Source of the DNA: Saprospiraceae bacterium
Lineage (GTDB): Bacteria > Bacteroidota > Bacteroidia > Chitinophagales > Saprospiraceae
DNA: 64,000 nt
Assembly (NCBI GenBank): GCA_016714025.1
Contig: JADJOB010000002.1
Span: 417,501-481,500 of the forward strand
Direction: 5' to 3'
The stretch's first letter is position 1, and every line of letters begins with the position of its first letter. The notes under the pieces were generated by a model that ran no database searches, had not been told where the DNA came from, and saw only the letters and a program-made list of their open reading frames with translations. This document shows positions 25,248 to 35,038 of the stretch, piece after piece. A program made the position numbers and the translations under genes.

Positions 25248-27371
25248 ATGGGAATGATTACCAGTATCCGCAAAAGACTTTGGGTCGTAACTGTCCTGAT
25301 GGCCCTCGCTTTGATCGGATTTATTGTTATGGATATGTCCTCCGGGAAATCCGCAAGCCTTTTTAATAATCCGGATACCGTTGGCAAGGTTGCCGGACAA
25401 ACTTTAAGTTGGGCTGAGTTTCAAAACACCGAACGGGTGTTGTATGCCAACTCTGAAGTCGACTATTTTGGTCGTAAAGACTATATGTGGAATCAATTTG
25501 TTGAAAAGGCCATCTTAGATAAAGAGGCTGGTTACAATGGAATTGGAGTCAGTCCTGCAGAAATTAAAGAACTTGAATTTGGGTACAATTTGTCGCCGGT
25601 AATTCAAAGAAATTTTAAAGATCCTAACACAGGTCAAATAAACCGTGAACAATTAAATACCTTCAAACAAGGAATTGAAGATGAAAATTTGGATCCCCGT
25701 CTCCGTGATTTCTGGATGGTTCAGGAAAAGGAAGTCGTTAAAGACCGTATGTATAATAAATTGGGAGCCATCGTTTCCAAATCTTTGTTCATGCCTAATT
25801 TTGCCATCGAACGGAATCAATATGAAAGTAATTTCCGCCTGGATTTTAATTACGCAATTATCCCTTATCAGGCAATTCCGGATGAAGAAATTAAAATTGA
25901 GGAATCAGATTATATAGCAGAAGCCAATACTAAAAAATCCATCCTTAAAACAGATGAAGAAACCCGTTCTTTAAAATATGTGGTATTAGATATTATCCCG
26001 ACTGCTGAAGATTCCAGTCTTGCTAAATCTGCCGTTGAATCAAAAATTGAAGGATTTAGAACCAGTACAAATGATTCTAGCTTTGTAGTAAGCAATTTAG
26101 GAACCTGGAATGATGCTTATTTAACTCAAGCAGAATTAAGTCCTGCTTTAAGAGATACGATTTACAAATTTCCAAATGGTACAGTTTATGGTCCATATAT
26201 CGATAATGGAGAATACCGGATTGCAAAAGTTTTAGATAAAAAAGTAATTCCAGATTCCGTAAAGTCAAGTCATATACTAATTCAGGTTAAAACAAGAGAG
26301 CAATATCTATCTGCAGTTCGTTTATTAGACAGTCTTGGAAATTTAGTTAAAACCGGAAAAGCACGTTTTGATTCTTTGGCTATGAAATTCAGCCAAGATC
26401 AGGGATCTGCCGTTAAAGGTGGGGATCTTGGTATGGTTGCATTAGGTAGAATGGTGAAACCTTATAACGATGCAATATTCTACAGTTTAAATAAAGGTGA
26501 AATCAAAACCATTCTTACACAATTTGGAGTCCATTTAATTCAAGTTACCGATACACGTTTTACAACCAATAAAAATGCAATTCATCTGGCTGAAATTGGA
26601 GAATCTATATTGCCTGGAGAAACAATCACTAACTCCATATATGATGAAGCCCAAAACCTGATTCAAACCAATCGGAATCTTGAAAGTTTAGAAAAGGCCG
26701 TAAAAGAAGGTGGAAAATATACCATGGAGTTGGCCGGTAATTTATTTTTAAACTCGTATCAAATTCCTAAATTAGGTCAAAACTCAAACAATACATCCAG
26801 AGAGATGGTGCGTTGGGCTTATGCTAAAGACACTAAGGTCGGTGATGTCAGTACAGAAGTTTATAGCTTACAGGAAGAACAAAAAAAATACATAAACAAA
26901 TATTTAATCGCTGCCTTATCTCAAATCCAACCTAAAGGAATTGCATCCTATGAGCCTTATAAAGAACAATTAAAGGGCGATATCATAAAGCGCAAAAAAT
27001 TTGAAAAAATTAAAGAAAAAGTTGGACAAATTGCTGATTTAACCTTGGGTCTTGGCGGCTTTGTTTATACCATTGATACTGCAAAAGATATTTCTCCATT
27101 TAGTGGTTACATCACCAATCTTGGGGAAGAATCAAAAGTTGTTTCAAACTGCTCAAAATTAAGTGAAGGGCAAACTTCACAACCAATTATGGGAGAGAAA
27201 GGAGTTTTCATTTGTAAATTAAATAAAAAAGTAATTCCACCCGTTGAACCCAATTTAGATCCATTCCGTGCATTCTATGTACATCCGGCTAAAAATGTAG
27301 CTATGAGTTATCTCATGAAAGCATTGCAAAAAAAGAATCCGGTTAAAGATTATCGAAGTAAATTTTTCTAG
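25248..27371 (+). CDS. PpiD/SurA-like peptidyl-prolyl isomerase foldase
   Basis: A 707-residue membrane-anchored periplasmic foldase. One N-terminal helix (LWVVTVLMALALIGFIVMDM) is followed by a SurA-type N-terminal region (VGKVAGQTLSWAEFQ). A parvulin-type PPIase domain lies at about 335-440 (KSSHILIQVKTREQY, SQDQGSAVKGGDLG, ILTQFGVHLIQVTD), and a C-terminal helical region follows. The layout is that of PpiD, which helps exported proteins fold as they leave the Sec channel. It has its own promoter at 25141 and a strong terminator at 27380, so it is monocistronic. Confidence 0.88.
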   Translation: MGMITSIRKRLWVVTVLMALALIGFIVMDMSSGKSASLFNNPDTVGKVAGQTLSWAEFQNTERVLYANSEVDYFGRKDYMWNQFVEKAILDKEAGYNGIGVSPAEIKELEFGYNLSPVIQRNFKDPNTGQINREQLNTFKQGIEDENLDPRLRDFWMVQEKEVVKDRMYNKLGAIVSKSLFMPNFAIERNQYESNFRLDFNYAIIPYQAIPDEEIKIEESDYIAEANTKKSILKTDEETRSLKYVVLDIIPTAEDSSLAKSAVESKIEGFRTSTNDSSFVVSNLGTWNDAYLTQAELSPALRDTIYKFPNGTVYGPYIDNGEYRIAKVLDKKVIPDSVKSSHILIQVKTREQYLSAVRLLDSLGNLVKTGKARFDSLAMKFSQDQGSAVKGGDLGMVALGRMVKPYNDAIFYSLNKGEIKTILTQFGVHLIQVTDTRFTTNKNAIHLAEIGESILPGETITNSIYDEAQNLIQTNRNLESLEKAVKEGGKYTMELAGNLFLNSYQIPKLGQNSNNTSREMVRWAYAKDTKVGDVSTEVYSLQEEQKKYINKYLIAALSQIQPKGIASYEPYKEQLKGDIIKRKKFEKIKEKVGQIADLTLGLGGFVYTIDTAKDISPFSGYITNLGEESKVVSNCSKLSEGQTSQPIMGEKGVFICKLNKKVIPPVEPNLDPFRAFYVHPAKNVAMSYLMKALQKKNPVKDYRSKFF

Positions 27372-27379
27372 TTAATACT

Positions 27380-27405
27380 AAGGCCCTTTTCAGGGCCTTT
27401 TTTTT
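27380..27405 (+). terminator. Intrinsic terminator of the PpiD-like gene
   Basis: AAGGCCC pairs with GGGCCTT (loop TTTTCA), followed by a run of eight T. It begins 9 nt after the stop at 27371. Confidence 0.9.
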
Positions 27406-27453
27406 AAGCAAGAATTTCATCATTGGAATCTTGCCTGGAGTCAATTCCTATAG

Positions 27454-28503
27454 TTACCATTTAATAAAACTCTTTACCAGTATTGGATTGTGGTCAGAAT
27501 AAGAAGTGTGTAACACCCGATGGGTACAAAACTGAACCTTATCAACATCACCTATTATAAAATCTATTCGCAAACCAGGTAGCGCTCCAACGTACGTTGT
27601 ACCAAGCCCACTTCCACATTTTAGAAAACTGTCTGTACGTCCCTGGAGCAGTAGTTTATAACTATAGGAAAACGGAGTGTCGTTAAAATCACCCGCAATC
27701 AAACAGGGATATGGAGATTGTGCCGCATGTTCCTTTAACATACGAGCTTGCTTTGAACGGACAATCGCAGTGTTTTTATATTTGCGAAACATTTTACGGA
27801 GCGTACTGATTTTTTCACTATTTTGTTCATCCTCATCATCGGTAATTTGCTCCAGCTCTTTAGTAATCCGGTTACTTTGTAAATGCACACTGTACACACG
27901 TAATTTTCTACCTTGTACTAATAAATCTACCCACAGACAGCTGTTGGTTTTAGTTCCAAATTCAACCAGCCCTTTGTCAAGTATTGGAAATCGTGAGTAA
28001 ATTGCTGTACCGTGTTGAATTAAGTAATGAAAGTAGGGATACAATCCGGTTTTGTTTATAATATCATCTGAGAAAAAATTATTCTCCTGAACGCACAAAA
28101 TATCCGGTTCATGTTCCCGGATAAAAGCAGTAAATTTTGCTTTTTTGGTTTGCATTTTTGAACTGGAGGTGTCTTTCAATTGCTTTAATCCATAAACATT
28201 GTAGCTCATTACAGAAATGGCTTCTTGTTTGCATTTTTTATTAGAAGATTCTTCACCAAAAGCAAACATTTTTTGCCAACAGGTCCATCCAATTAATAAA
28301 GTAAGTATGGGAAGCCAGCTATTTTTTATTTGAAAAACTACCCAAAACAGAACAAATAAAATATTAATTAAAAACAGCGCCGGTATAAATAAACTGCTGA
28401 TTGAAAACAACCAGAAACGTGCGGGATCCAGGCCTACAATAAAATAGCAAATAGCGCAAAGTACAGACCAGACAATGTTGACGGATAATAAAAACCGCAG
28501 CAT
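27454..28503 (-). CDS. Endonuclease/exonuclease/phosphatase (EEP) family protein, membrane-anchored
   Basis: A 349-residue protein with two or three N-terminal membrane segments (residues 1-80), then an EEP domain. Its metal-dependent catalytic motifs are visible: SVMSYNVYGL, ILCVQEN (metal Glu), YSVHLQSN, IAGDFNDTPFS and the terminal SDHNPI. The same fold covers DNases, sphingomyelinases and inositol phosphatases, so the substrate is open. The membrane anchor puts the active domain probably on the outer face. It is the last of three genes spaced by 3 nt after two rhomboid proteases, suggesting one transcript. Confidence 0.85.
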   Translation of the reverse strand: MLRFLLSVNIVWSVLCAICYFIVGLDPARFWLFSISSLFIPALFLINILFVLFWVVFQIKNSWLPILTLLIGWTCWQKMFAFGEESSNKKCKQEAISVMSYNVYGLKQLKDTSSSKMQTKKAKFTAFIREHEPDILCVQENNFFSDDIINKTGLYPYFHYLIQHGTAIYSRFPILDKGLVEFGTKTNSCLWVDLLVQGRKLRVYSVHLQSNRITKELEQITDDEDEQNSEKISTLRKMFRKYKNTAIVRSKQARMLKEHAAQSPYPCLIAGDFNDTPFSYSYKLLLQGRTDSFLKCGSGLGTTYVGALPGLRIDFIIGDVDKVQFCTHRVLHTSYSDHNPILVKSFIKW

Positions 28504-28506
28504 CGC

Positions 28507-29376
28507 TTAGTCTTTACCAAATTGATCCAAAAATTCTTTTTCTTCCTGACTTAATTTTTCAATGCCCTGCAATCTAATTTTATCCAAAATGGCATTCATC
28601 TTTTCTTCTTTTGAAACTGGTGGCTTAAATTGAGTACGCTTTTGAACAGGAGGTCTTTTCTGTTGCATCTTATTCGCATTTTTTGAAAAAAGGTCTAACC
28701 AGCTATCCATAGCAACGCCTTTGCGGAGTAAATTGATGTACGCCCATCCCCAAAATGCACCTCCTAGATGCGCAAAATGTCCACCACTGTTGTTGTTTTG
28801 ACCGGCGAACAATAAATCTAAAATCAAAACAGCCAAGGCAAGATATTTAATTGGAATGTTTCCTAAAAACAACAATCTGATTCCATAATCAGGTGAAATC
28901 GTTGCAGCTGCAAACAGGAGTCCTATAACAGCAGCTGAAGAACCTTGCGCATGCACTTCAATGCCTTGATACCACGGCAACACGAGGGTACTTATTAAGA
29001 AAAACAAACCCCCAAAAATCGCCGATTCAATAAAAATAATGATGGCTCGTTTTCGTCCAATCAGGTCCTCCACAATGGTAGATAGGCTGTATAACCACAG
29101 CATATTCCAAAGCAAATGAAAAAATCCTTCGTGTACAAATACGTGGGTAATCCAGACCCAGGGAAATTTGATATTATGCCAAAGGTCTGATGACAAACTG
29201 ATGCTGTTGATGATGTCATAATAGACTTCTCCGGGAAATCCTCCATTGGCAAAACTGAAATAACCTTTCAATAAATTGATTGCAATAAAAACAAGGGTAC
29301 ACAATACGATTACCCTCAACCAGAAACCTCCAGTTCGAATCCGATAGCTGAGATCTTTATAAATGGAATCAAACAT
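28507..29376 (-). CDS. Rhomboid-family intramembrane serine protease (longer paralogue)
   Basis: A 289-residue polytopic protein. The catalytic serine motif is GSSA (Ser147, in HAQGSSAAVIG) and the catalytic histidine is His203 in GHFAHLGGAFWG. The HEGFFHLLWNM block (about 82-92) is the conserved HxxxxHxxxN of TM2. A basic cytoplasmic tail of about 60 residues follows. The GxSx motif is GSSA rather than GxSG, as in some Bacteroidota members. It lies 3 nt after the first rhomboid gene and 3 nt before the EEP gene. Substrate unknown. Confidence 0.9.
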   Translation of the reverse strand: MFDSIYKDLSYRIRTGGFWLRVIVLCTLVFIAINLLKGYFSFANGGFPGEVYYDIINSISLSSDLWHNIKFPWVWITHVFVHEGFFHLLWNMLWLYSLSTIVEDLIGRKRAIIIFIESAIFGGLFFLISTLVLPWYQGIEVHAQGSSAAVIGLLFAAATISPDYGIRLLFLGNIPIKYLALAVLILDLLFAGQNNNSGGHFAHLGGAFWGWAYINLLRKGVAMDSWLDLFSKNANKMQQKRPPVQKRTQFKPPVSKEEKMNAILDKIRLQGIEKLSQEEKEFLDQFGKD

Positions 29377-29379
29377 GCA

Positions 29380-29982
29380 TTACCATTTTTTACGCCAATA
29401 GTATAGCATTAAAAATCCAAAAAGGGCCCCACCTAAGTGAGCATAATGGGCAATTCCTGTATTGTAGCCGCTAAGCCCCCAGATTAAATCTCCACCAATG
29501 AAGAACAGTGCGAGATATTTTGCTTTGATTGGAATGGGTATAAACATCAAACTCATCGGTAAATTGGGGTACAAATAGGCCAATCCAACAAACAAGCCAT
29601 TAATAGCCCCGGAAGCACCAACTACCGGTATGTTCATTTCATCTACATTTCCGAAATAGTGTACCAATATGAATTTTGAAACTATATGCAAAACCGCCCC
29701 GCCTAATCCACAAGCAAGGTAATAGGTTAAAAATCGCTTCGTACCCAGATCATTTTCCATCATCGGACCAATAAAAAACAAGGTCAGCATGTTAAACAGG
29801 ATGTGATTGATATTCCCATGCATAAACATGTGAGTAATTGGCTGCCAGGGTCTAAACATGGGACTTTCAGGATAAAACAGGTATAAAAAATACTTGTAAT
29901 CACCCATCAAGGTCGAAGCAGCTAAAAATAAGATGACATTGATAATGATCAGGTGTTTAACGGCTTCTGTGAGGCGAATCAT
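29380..29982 (-). CDS. Rhomboid-family intramembrane serine protease (short paralogue)
   Basis: A 200-residue six-helix rhomboid with the full set of motifs: HGNINHILFNM (about 55-65), GASGAINGLF with catalytic Ser124, and HYAHLGGALFG with catalytic His182. It is the minimal core with no extra domain. It is first in a three-gene unit with a second rhomboid and an EEP protein. The two rhomboids are diverged (GASG versus GSSA, different tails), so this is an old duplication kept as a pair. Confidence 0.93.
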   Translation of the reverse strand: MIRLTEAVKHLIIINVILFLAASTLMGDYKYFLYLFYPESPMFRPWQPITHMFMHGNINHILFNMLTLFFIGPMMENDLGTKRFLTYYLACGLGGAVLHIVSKFILVHYFGNVDEMNIPVVGASGAINGLFVGLAYLYPNLPMSLMFIPIPIKAKYLALFFIGGDLIWGLSGYNTGIAHYAHLGGALFGFLMLYYWRKKW

Positions 29983-30418
29983 GTAATTGAATCCAATTTA
30001 AGTTAATAAGGAGCTGTAAAGATATTTTAAAATTATTAATATATGTTTTGGATGTCTTAAAACTTAGTATAGTTGACTTACTCCATTTAAGCTTTTAATT
30101 CATATTAATTTGGAAATTCATCTCATTAAAATTCATATTAGCAAAAAATAAATATGTTAAAATATTTGGTAATCAAAATAATTACATTAAATTTGGTAAA
30201 TAAAAAATTATTTCTAAAATTAAAAAACATTTCCAAACTTCCTTAGACACTTTAAAAAGTTATTAAAATTAACTCTAATTAATTCATTACTGCTTTTAAT
30301 ATTATCTGAACTTAAATCTCACACTTATACAACTTGTGATTTATCTGATGGACGTAATAGTTAAGAATTTAATTGACTTAAAATATTCGAAGTTGTTTTT
30401 AAATTTCAAGTAACTTCA
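29983..30418. other. AT-rich divergent intergenic region
   Basis: About 435 bp of very AT-rich DNA between divergent genes. I see no ORF with family character, no tandem repeat and no strong hairpin. It must hold the promoters of both flanking genes, but no clean TAnnTTTG box stands out. Confidence 0.55.
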
Positions 30419-31924
30419 ATGAGAAATTTAGGTTTGGCTATTTTTTTAATTGCCATTAGTTTATTTGACACATTGCAACTTGTTTCTCAAGATAGCATTT
30501 GGCCAATAGGAATAAAAAATGAATTTCCCATTGGTGCAGATACTTTTGGTACAGAGTTTCTTTTTTTTAAAGAACGTGGGACTGAGCATTTTTTTATTAA
30601 AAAATTTATAAATTTTGCAAGCTGTGTTTCTGCTATAAGTTTGGACTCAAAACTTATTTATTTTTCAAATGGTATTCATATTTATAACAAGGATTTGGAT
30701 ATCATGGAAAATGGCAATGATATTAATCCGGGTCAAGTACAAAAAGATTTTAGTAAGGAAGGCTATCCATCACTGAATTCATTTTTTAGTGTATTAAGTC
30801 CAGGGAAAGAGAAAGAAGAAGTGGATTTGATTCACATGCAACAAGAATATCAGGGTGGTAAATGGAAAGATTGCATAGGTTCCTTTTTATACCATACTAA
30901 AATTGATATCCATGCAAACAATGGATTGGGTAGAGTCATTTTTAAAAATAAAATAATTGGAAGGGGGCCTTTTAAGAGAGGCAGTTTAGCAGCCTGTCGC
31001 CATGCCAATGGCCGGGATTGGTGGTTTGCAGTAAATCCCTGCAATGACTCTTTGCAAGTCTATTTATTAACTCCTCAAGGCCCTAAAATACATCATTTTG
31101 ACTCGCTCAAATATAGATTGCCAGAAGCTGAAGGTCAAGGTGTATTTAGCCCTGATGGCAGATTTTTTGCCATCAATACCAATAATTATCCACTTAATCA
31201 AAGTGAAATTCATCTATTTGATTTTGACCGATGCACAGGCCATTTTTCTAACCATCGTTCCTGGCATTACAGCGACCTTCCTCAAGATCATACGGCAGGT
31301 GTGGCCATATCGGCCAATTCACGGTTTATGTATATTATTTCCAGATTGGTAATCCATCAATATGATCTTTGGGCCCCAGATATCATTCAATCAGATCAGG
31401 TGGTGGCAACCTATGATGGCTTTGTGGATCTGTATGGACCTACTGTGTTTTTTACGGCTCAGTTGGCTCCCAATAATAAAATTTATATAACTGGCAGAAC
31501 CTCACTTTTTAAACTAACCGTTATAGAAAATCCAGATTTACCCGGTTTGTTATGTAATGTAAACCAACATTCGCTATCCTTGCTATTTCAAAACAATTTT
31601 TCAATGCCTTACTTTCCTTATTATAGACTCGGTGCTGAAAAAAACAGTTCATGTGATACCTTAATTGTAGCTAACAAAAATAATCCGTTCAAACAGCAAC
31701 TAGAAGTATATCCAATTCCAGCCCATGATAAAATTTATTTAAAATATGATATCTCTGATCCAATTATACAGATAGAGTTATTAAATCTGGAAGGAATCAC
31801 TATACATATTCAAAAAGATGTTGCCAATCGTGAAATAAATATTAGCAGTTTAGGTCCGGGAGTGTATTTTATGAAATATAAAACAAGACACAATTCAGGT
31901 GTTCAAAAAATTTTAGTGAATTAA
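30419..31924 (+). CDS. Secreted propeller-like T9SS cargo protein
   Basis: A 501-residue exported protein. The signal peptide is MRNLGLAIFLIAISLF. The body has recurring strands of the kind seen in beta-propellers (GQGVFSPDGRFFAINTNNY, AVAISANSRFMYIIS-like segments), with no enzyme motif. The C-terminus is a T9SS type A domain (LEVYPIPAHDKIYLKY, LEGITIHIQKDV, PGVYFMKYKTRHN), with YPIPA in place of the usual YPNPA. It is monocistronic, between a divergent rhomboid unit and nadB. Function unknown. Confidence 0.8.
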   Translation: MRNLGLAIFLIAISLFDTLQLVSQDSIWPIGIKNEFPIGADTFGTEFLFFKERGTEHFFIKKFINFASCVSAISLDSKLIYFSNGIHIYNKDLDIMENGNDINPGQVQKDFSKEGYPSLNSFFSVLSPGKEKEEVDLIHMQQEYQGGKWKDCIGSFLYHTKIDIHANNGLGRVIFKNKIIGRGPFKRGSLAACRHANGRDWWFAVNPCNDSLQVYLLTPQGPKIHHFDSLKYRLPEAEGQGVFSPDGRFFAINTNNYPLNQSEIHLFDFDRCTGHFSNHRSWHYSDLPQDHTAGVAISANSRFMYIISRLVIHQYDLWAPDIIQSDQVVATYDGFVDLYGPTVFFTAQLAPNNKIYITGRTSLFKLTVIENPDLPGLLCNVNQHSLSLLFQNNFSMPYFPYYRLGAEKNSSCDTLIVANKNNPFKQQLEVYPIPAHDKIYLKYDISDPIIQIELLNLEGITIHIQKDVANREINISSLGPGVYFMKYKTRHNSGVQKILVN

Positions 31925-32063
31925 ATCTACTTTATTTCTAATTGAGTCTTTTATCATATTCTTGAGAAGCATATTATTCATTCTATTGAATTAAAGACTT
32001 CAGATTCATTCCTGTCAAGCCGTGATTATTTTCGATGTACCTTTATAGCTTAATGTAAAGCTA

Positions 32064-33668
32064 ATGATTCAATCAGACGTTTTAATATTAGGAAGCGGAA
32101 TTGCCGGATTAAGTACTGCCATTCAATTAGCTGAGAAGAATCCAGAATTGGTGATTCGGGTGGTCAGTAAAACAACTCAGGAAGAATGTAATACACGCTA
32201 TGCGCAAGGAGGAATCGCGGCCGTCTGGGATCGGATCAAAGATGATTTTCAAAAACATATTTTGGATACCATGGATGCGGGCGATGATCTTTCAGATGAA
32301 TCGATTGTAAAAATCGTTGTCGAAGAAGGTCCGCAACGGGTTCAGGAATTGATTGACTGGGGTGCACGATTTGATAAGGTGCCAAATGATAAGGATTATG
32401 ATCTGGCACGGGAAGGAGGGCATTCTGAAAAACGAATTTTACATTACCGGGATTTGACGGGTGCAGAAATAGAACGGGCGCTTATAGAAAAAGCAGCTAG
32501 TTTTCCAAATGTAATTCTTCTCGAACATTATTATGCCATTGATGTCATTACTCAACACCATTTAGGGTATAATGTAACGCGCATCATGCCCGACATTGAA
32601 TGCTATGGAGCCTATTTACTCAATCTCCAAAACCTGGAAGTCGAAACCCATCTGGCAAAAATTACAGTATTAGCAACCGGAGGTGCCGGCCAGATTTATA
32701 AAACGACTACAAATCCGATCATTGCTACCGGCGATGGGATCGCCATGTTGTATCGGGCAAAAGGTCATGTAGAAAATATGGAATTCGTTCAATTTCATCC
32801 AACGGCTCTATACCAGGCTGCCGGTGAAAATCCGGCTTTTCTGATTTCGGAAGCGGTGCGTGGTTTTGGAGGAATTCTTAAAACCAAAGATGGACAGGAA
32901 TTTATGCACAAATACGATGATCGACTTTCCTTAGCTCCCAGAGACATTGTAGCGAGAGCCATCGATAGCGAACTAAAAGCACGTGGAGAAGATTTTGTTT
33001 GCCTGGACTGCCGGCATTTAGACAAAGATGAATTTGTCAAGCATTTTCCAACGATTTATGAAAAATGCTTAAGCATAGGGATCGATCCAATGAAACAAAT
33101 GATTCCTGTGGTACCTGCATGTCATTATATGTGCGGAGGAATCAAAGTAGATGCATTTGGCAGAAGTTCGTTAAACCATTTGTATGCCTGCGGTGAATCA
33201 ACCTGTACCGGTTTGCATGGTGCCAATCGCTTGGCATCAAATTCTTTATTGGAGGCTGTTGTTTTTGCATATCGTATTGCTGAAGCGATTGCACAGGAAA
33301 TCTCTCACCTTAAAATAAATTATAAAATTCCAGAGTGGGATGCAACGGGTACCGCTCATCCAAAAGAATTGATCTTGATTACACAAAGTATCAAAGAACT
33401 CAAAGAAGTAATGTCTTACTATGTGGGTATCGTCAGGAGTAATGTCCGGATTGATCGTGCTCTTAACCGTTTGCATTTATTGTATGAGGAAGCTGAGGAT
33501 TTATACAATACCACGACCTTATCCGCTGCACTCTGTGAGTTGCGAAATTTGATTACCATTGGATATTTAGTAACTCGTTCAGCAAGTATGCGCAAAGAAA
33601 GCAGGGGCTTGCATTATACTACGGACTATCCGGAAAAAAATGATTTTAAACAGAGTAGTTTGTTGTAA
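32064..33668 (+). CDS. nadB: L-aspartate oxidase
   Basis: Oxidises L-aspartate to iminoaspartate, the first step of de novo NAD synthesis. The 534-residue flavoprotein has the FAD-binding GSGIAGLS near residue 11, the NTRYAQGGIAAVWD substrate/flavin block, the EFVQFHPTAL strand and the HYMCGGIKVD and GLHGANRLASNSLLEA motifs shared with fumarate reductase flavoproteins. NadB is favoured over SdhA/FrdA by size and the RYAQGGIA form. It stands alone here; nadA and nadC are not in the window. Confidence 0.93.
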   Translation: MIQSDVLILGSGIAGLSTAIQLAEKNPELVIRVVSKTTQEECNTRYAQGGIAAVWDRIKDDFQKHILDTMDAGDDLSDESIVKIVVEEGPQRVQELIDWGARFDKVPNDKDYDLAREGGHSEKRILHYRDLTGAEIERALIEKAASFPNVILLEHYYAIDVITQHHLGYNVTRIMPDIECYGAYLLNLQNLEVETHLAKITVLATGGAGQIYKTTTNPIIATGDGIAMLYRAKGHVENMEFVQFHPTALYQAAGENPAFLISEAVRGFGGILKTKDGQEFMHKYDDRLSLAPRDIVARAIDSELKARGEDFVCLDCRHLDKDEFVKHFPTIYEKCLSIGIDPMKQMIPVVPACHYMCGGIKVDAFGRSSLNHLYACGESTCTGLHGANRLASNSLLEAVVFAYRIAEAIAQEISHLKINYKIPEWDATGTAHPKELILITQSIKELKEVMSYYVGIVRSNVRIDRALNRLHLLYEEAEDLYNTTTLSAALCELRNLITIGYLVTRSASMRKESRGLHYTTDYPEKNDFKQSSLL

Positions 33669-33718
33669 AACATTCGAATTCAAGGGTATTTAAAAATATA
33701 AATGTTATTCTTATATTT

Positions 33719-33978
33719 AAATCTATTGTTTTCTAAATCTCTATGTGCCTATGTGGTTCAATCATAATTTTTTTGAAACACATAGAAACATAGGAACATA
33801 GATACATAGAATGGATTTTTTATCTAATCTACTGTTTCCTAATTTCCTATGTGCCTATGTGGTTCATTTATCATTTTTTTTGAAACACATAGAAACATAG
33901 GAACATAGATACATAGAAAGGATTTTTTATCTAATCTACTGTTTCCTAAATCTCTATGTACCTATGTGTTCCAATAGG
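33719..33978. repeat. Palindromic tandem repeats upstream of the GxxExxY gene
   Basis: Two full units and one partial unit, starting at about 33720, 33826 and 33933 (periods 106 and 107 bp). Each unit has a left arm with TTCCTAAATCTCTATGTGCC then TATGTGGTTCA, and a right arm with TTGAAACACATAGAAACATA then GGAACATAGATACATAG. The right arm is the imperfect reverse complement of the left, so each unit is a hairpin of about 80 nt. The same family flanks the other side of the gene. Confidence 0.9.
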
Positions 33979-34095
33979 AAATTTAAAGCATTTTACCTGC
34001 TTCAATAAAATATTTGCAATCCCAATTTTAAAATAAAAAAATTTGTTGATTAAAATACTATAACTATTTTAGTCTTTTAATTAACACCCTAATAT

Positions 34096-34512
34096 ATGAG
34101 AATCACCAAAAAAATGTTAGATGACCTTAGCTATCAGGTGCTTGGGTGCGCTATTGAAGTCCATAAAACATTAGGACCTGGATTACTTGAAAGCGTCTAT
34201 GAAAAATGTTTATTAAAAGAATTCAGGCTAAATGGTATTGAATATTCTAATCAAGTTAAAGTTCCATTAAACTACAAGGGGACACTATTGGAAACTGAAT
34301 TAAGATTGGATATACTAGTTGAAAATATTTTGTGCGTTGAATTAAAAGCGCAAGAAGGTTTTTTACCTATCCATGAAGCTGTTTTACTTTCATACATGCA
34401 TTTATTAGAAAAACCAAAAGGAATTCTAATAAATTTTCATTCTATAAACATTTTTAAAGGTGGACAAAAAACTTTAGTAAATAAACTATTCTATGACTTA
34501 TTAGAAATTTAA
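34096..34512 (+). CDS. GxxExxY protein, PD-(D/E)xK nuclease-like
   Basis: A 138-residue protein of the GxxExxY family, with the naming motif GLLESVY at residues 29-35 inside TLGPGLLESVYEKCL. The nuclease-like core is visible as LRLDILVENILCVELKA: Asp72, Glu82 and Lys84 fit the D...ExK metal site of the PD-(D/E)xK fold. The biological role is unknown. The gene is the only ORF between two blocks of palindromic 106-109 bp repeats, an association I recall for this family in other genomes. The length is normal and it appears intact. Confidence 0.9.
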   Translation: MRITKKMLDDLSYQVLGCAIEVHKTLGPGLLESVYEKCLLKEFRLNGIEYSNQVKVPLNYKGTLLETELRLDILVENILCVELKAQEGFLPIHEAVLLSYMHLLEKPKGILINFHSINIFKGGQKTLVNKLFYDLLEI

Positions 34513-34591
34513 AGTATAATAAAAAGCGGATTATAATTATTTTTTTTTAAAAATATAGATTGAATCAACATAGAACAGATCTATATATAAT

Positions 34592-35030
34592 AATCTATTG
34601 TTTCCTAAATTCCTATGTGCCTATGTGGTTCAATTATCATTTTTTTTGAAATACATAGGACATAGGAACATAGAAAGCATAGAAGAAATTTTTATAGAAT
34701 AATCTATTGTTTCCTAAATTCCTAAGTTTCTATGTGGTTCAATTATAATTTTTTTGAAACACATAGGTACATAGGAACATAGAAAGCATAGAAGAAATTT
34801 TTATAGAATAATCTATTGTTTCCTAAATTCCTATGTTTCTATGTGGTTCAATTATAATTCTTTTGAAACACATAGGTACATAGGAACATAGAAAGCATAG
34901 AAGAAATTTTTATAGAATAATCTATTGTTTCCTAAATTCCTATGTTTCTATGTGGTTCAATTATAATTTTTTTGAAACACATAGGTACATAGGGACATAG
35001 ATACATAGAAGGGATTTCTATGTGCTTTTA
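34592..35030. repeat. Palindromic 109-bp tandem repeats downstream of the GxxExxY gene
   Basis: Four units begin at 34592, 34701, 34810 and 34919, an exact 109-bp period. Each contains ATTCCTATGTTTCTATGTGG with TTCAA, an AT-rich spacer, and TTGAAACACATAGGTACATA with GGAACATAGAAAG. The two arms are imperfect reverse complements. The internal units are nearly identical to each other and slightly different from the upstream block at 33719-33978. The last unit abuts the recX stop. Confidence 0.92.
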
Positions 35031-35038
35031 GGGTTTAC

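Noticed and set aside
33719..35030. CRISPR array.
   Set aside because: Units are 106-109 bp, palindromic and near-identical throughout, with no short repeat/unique spacer pattern and no cas gene.
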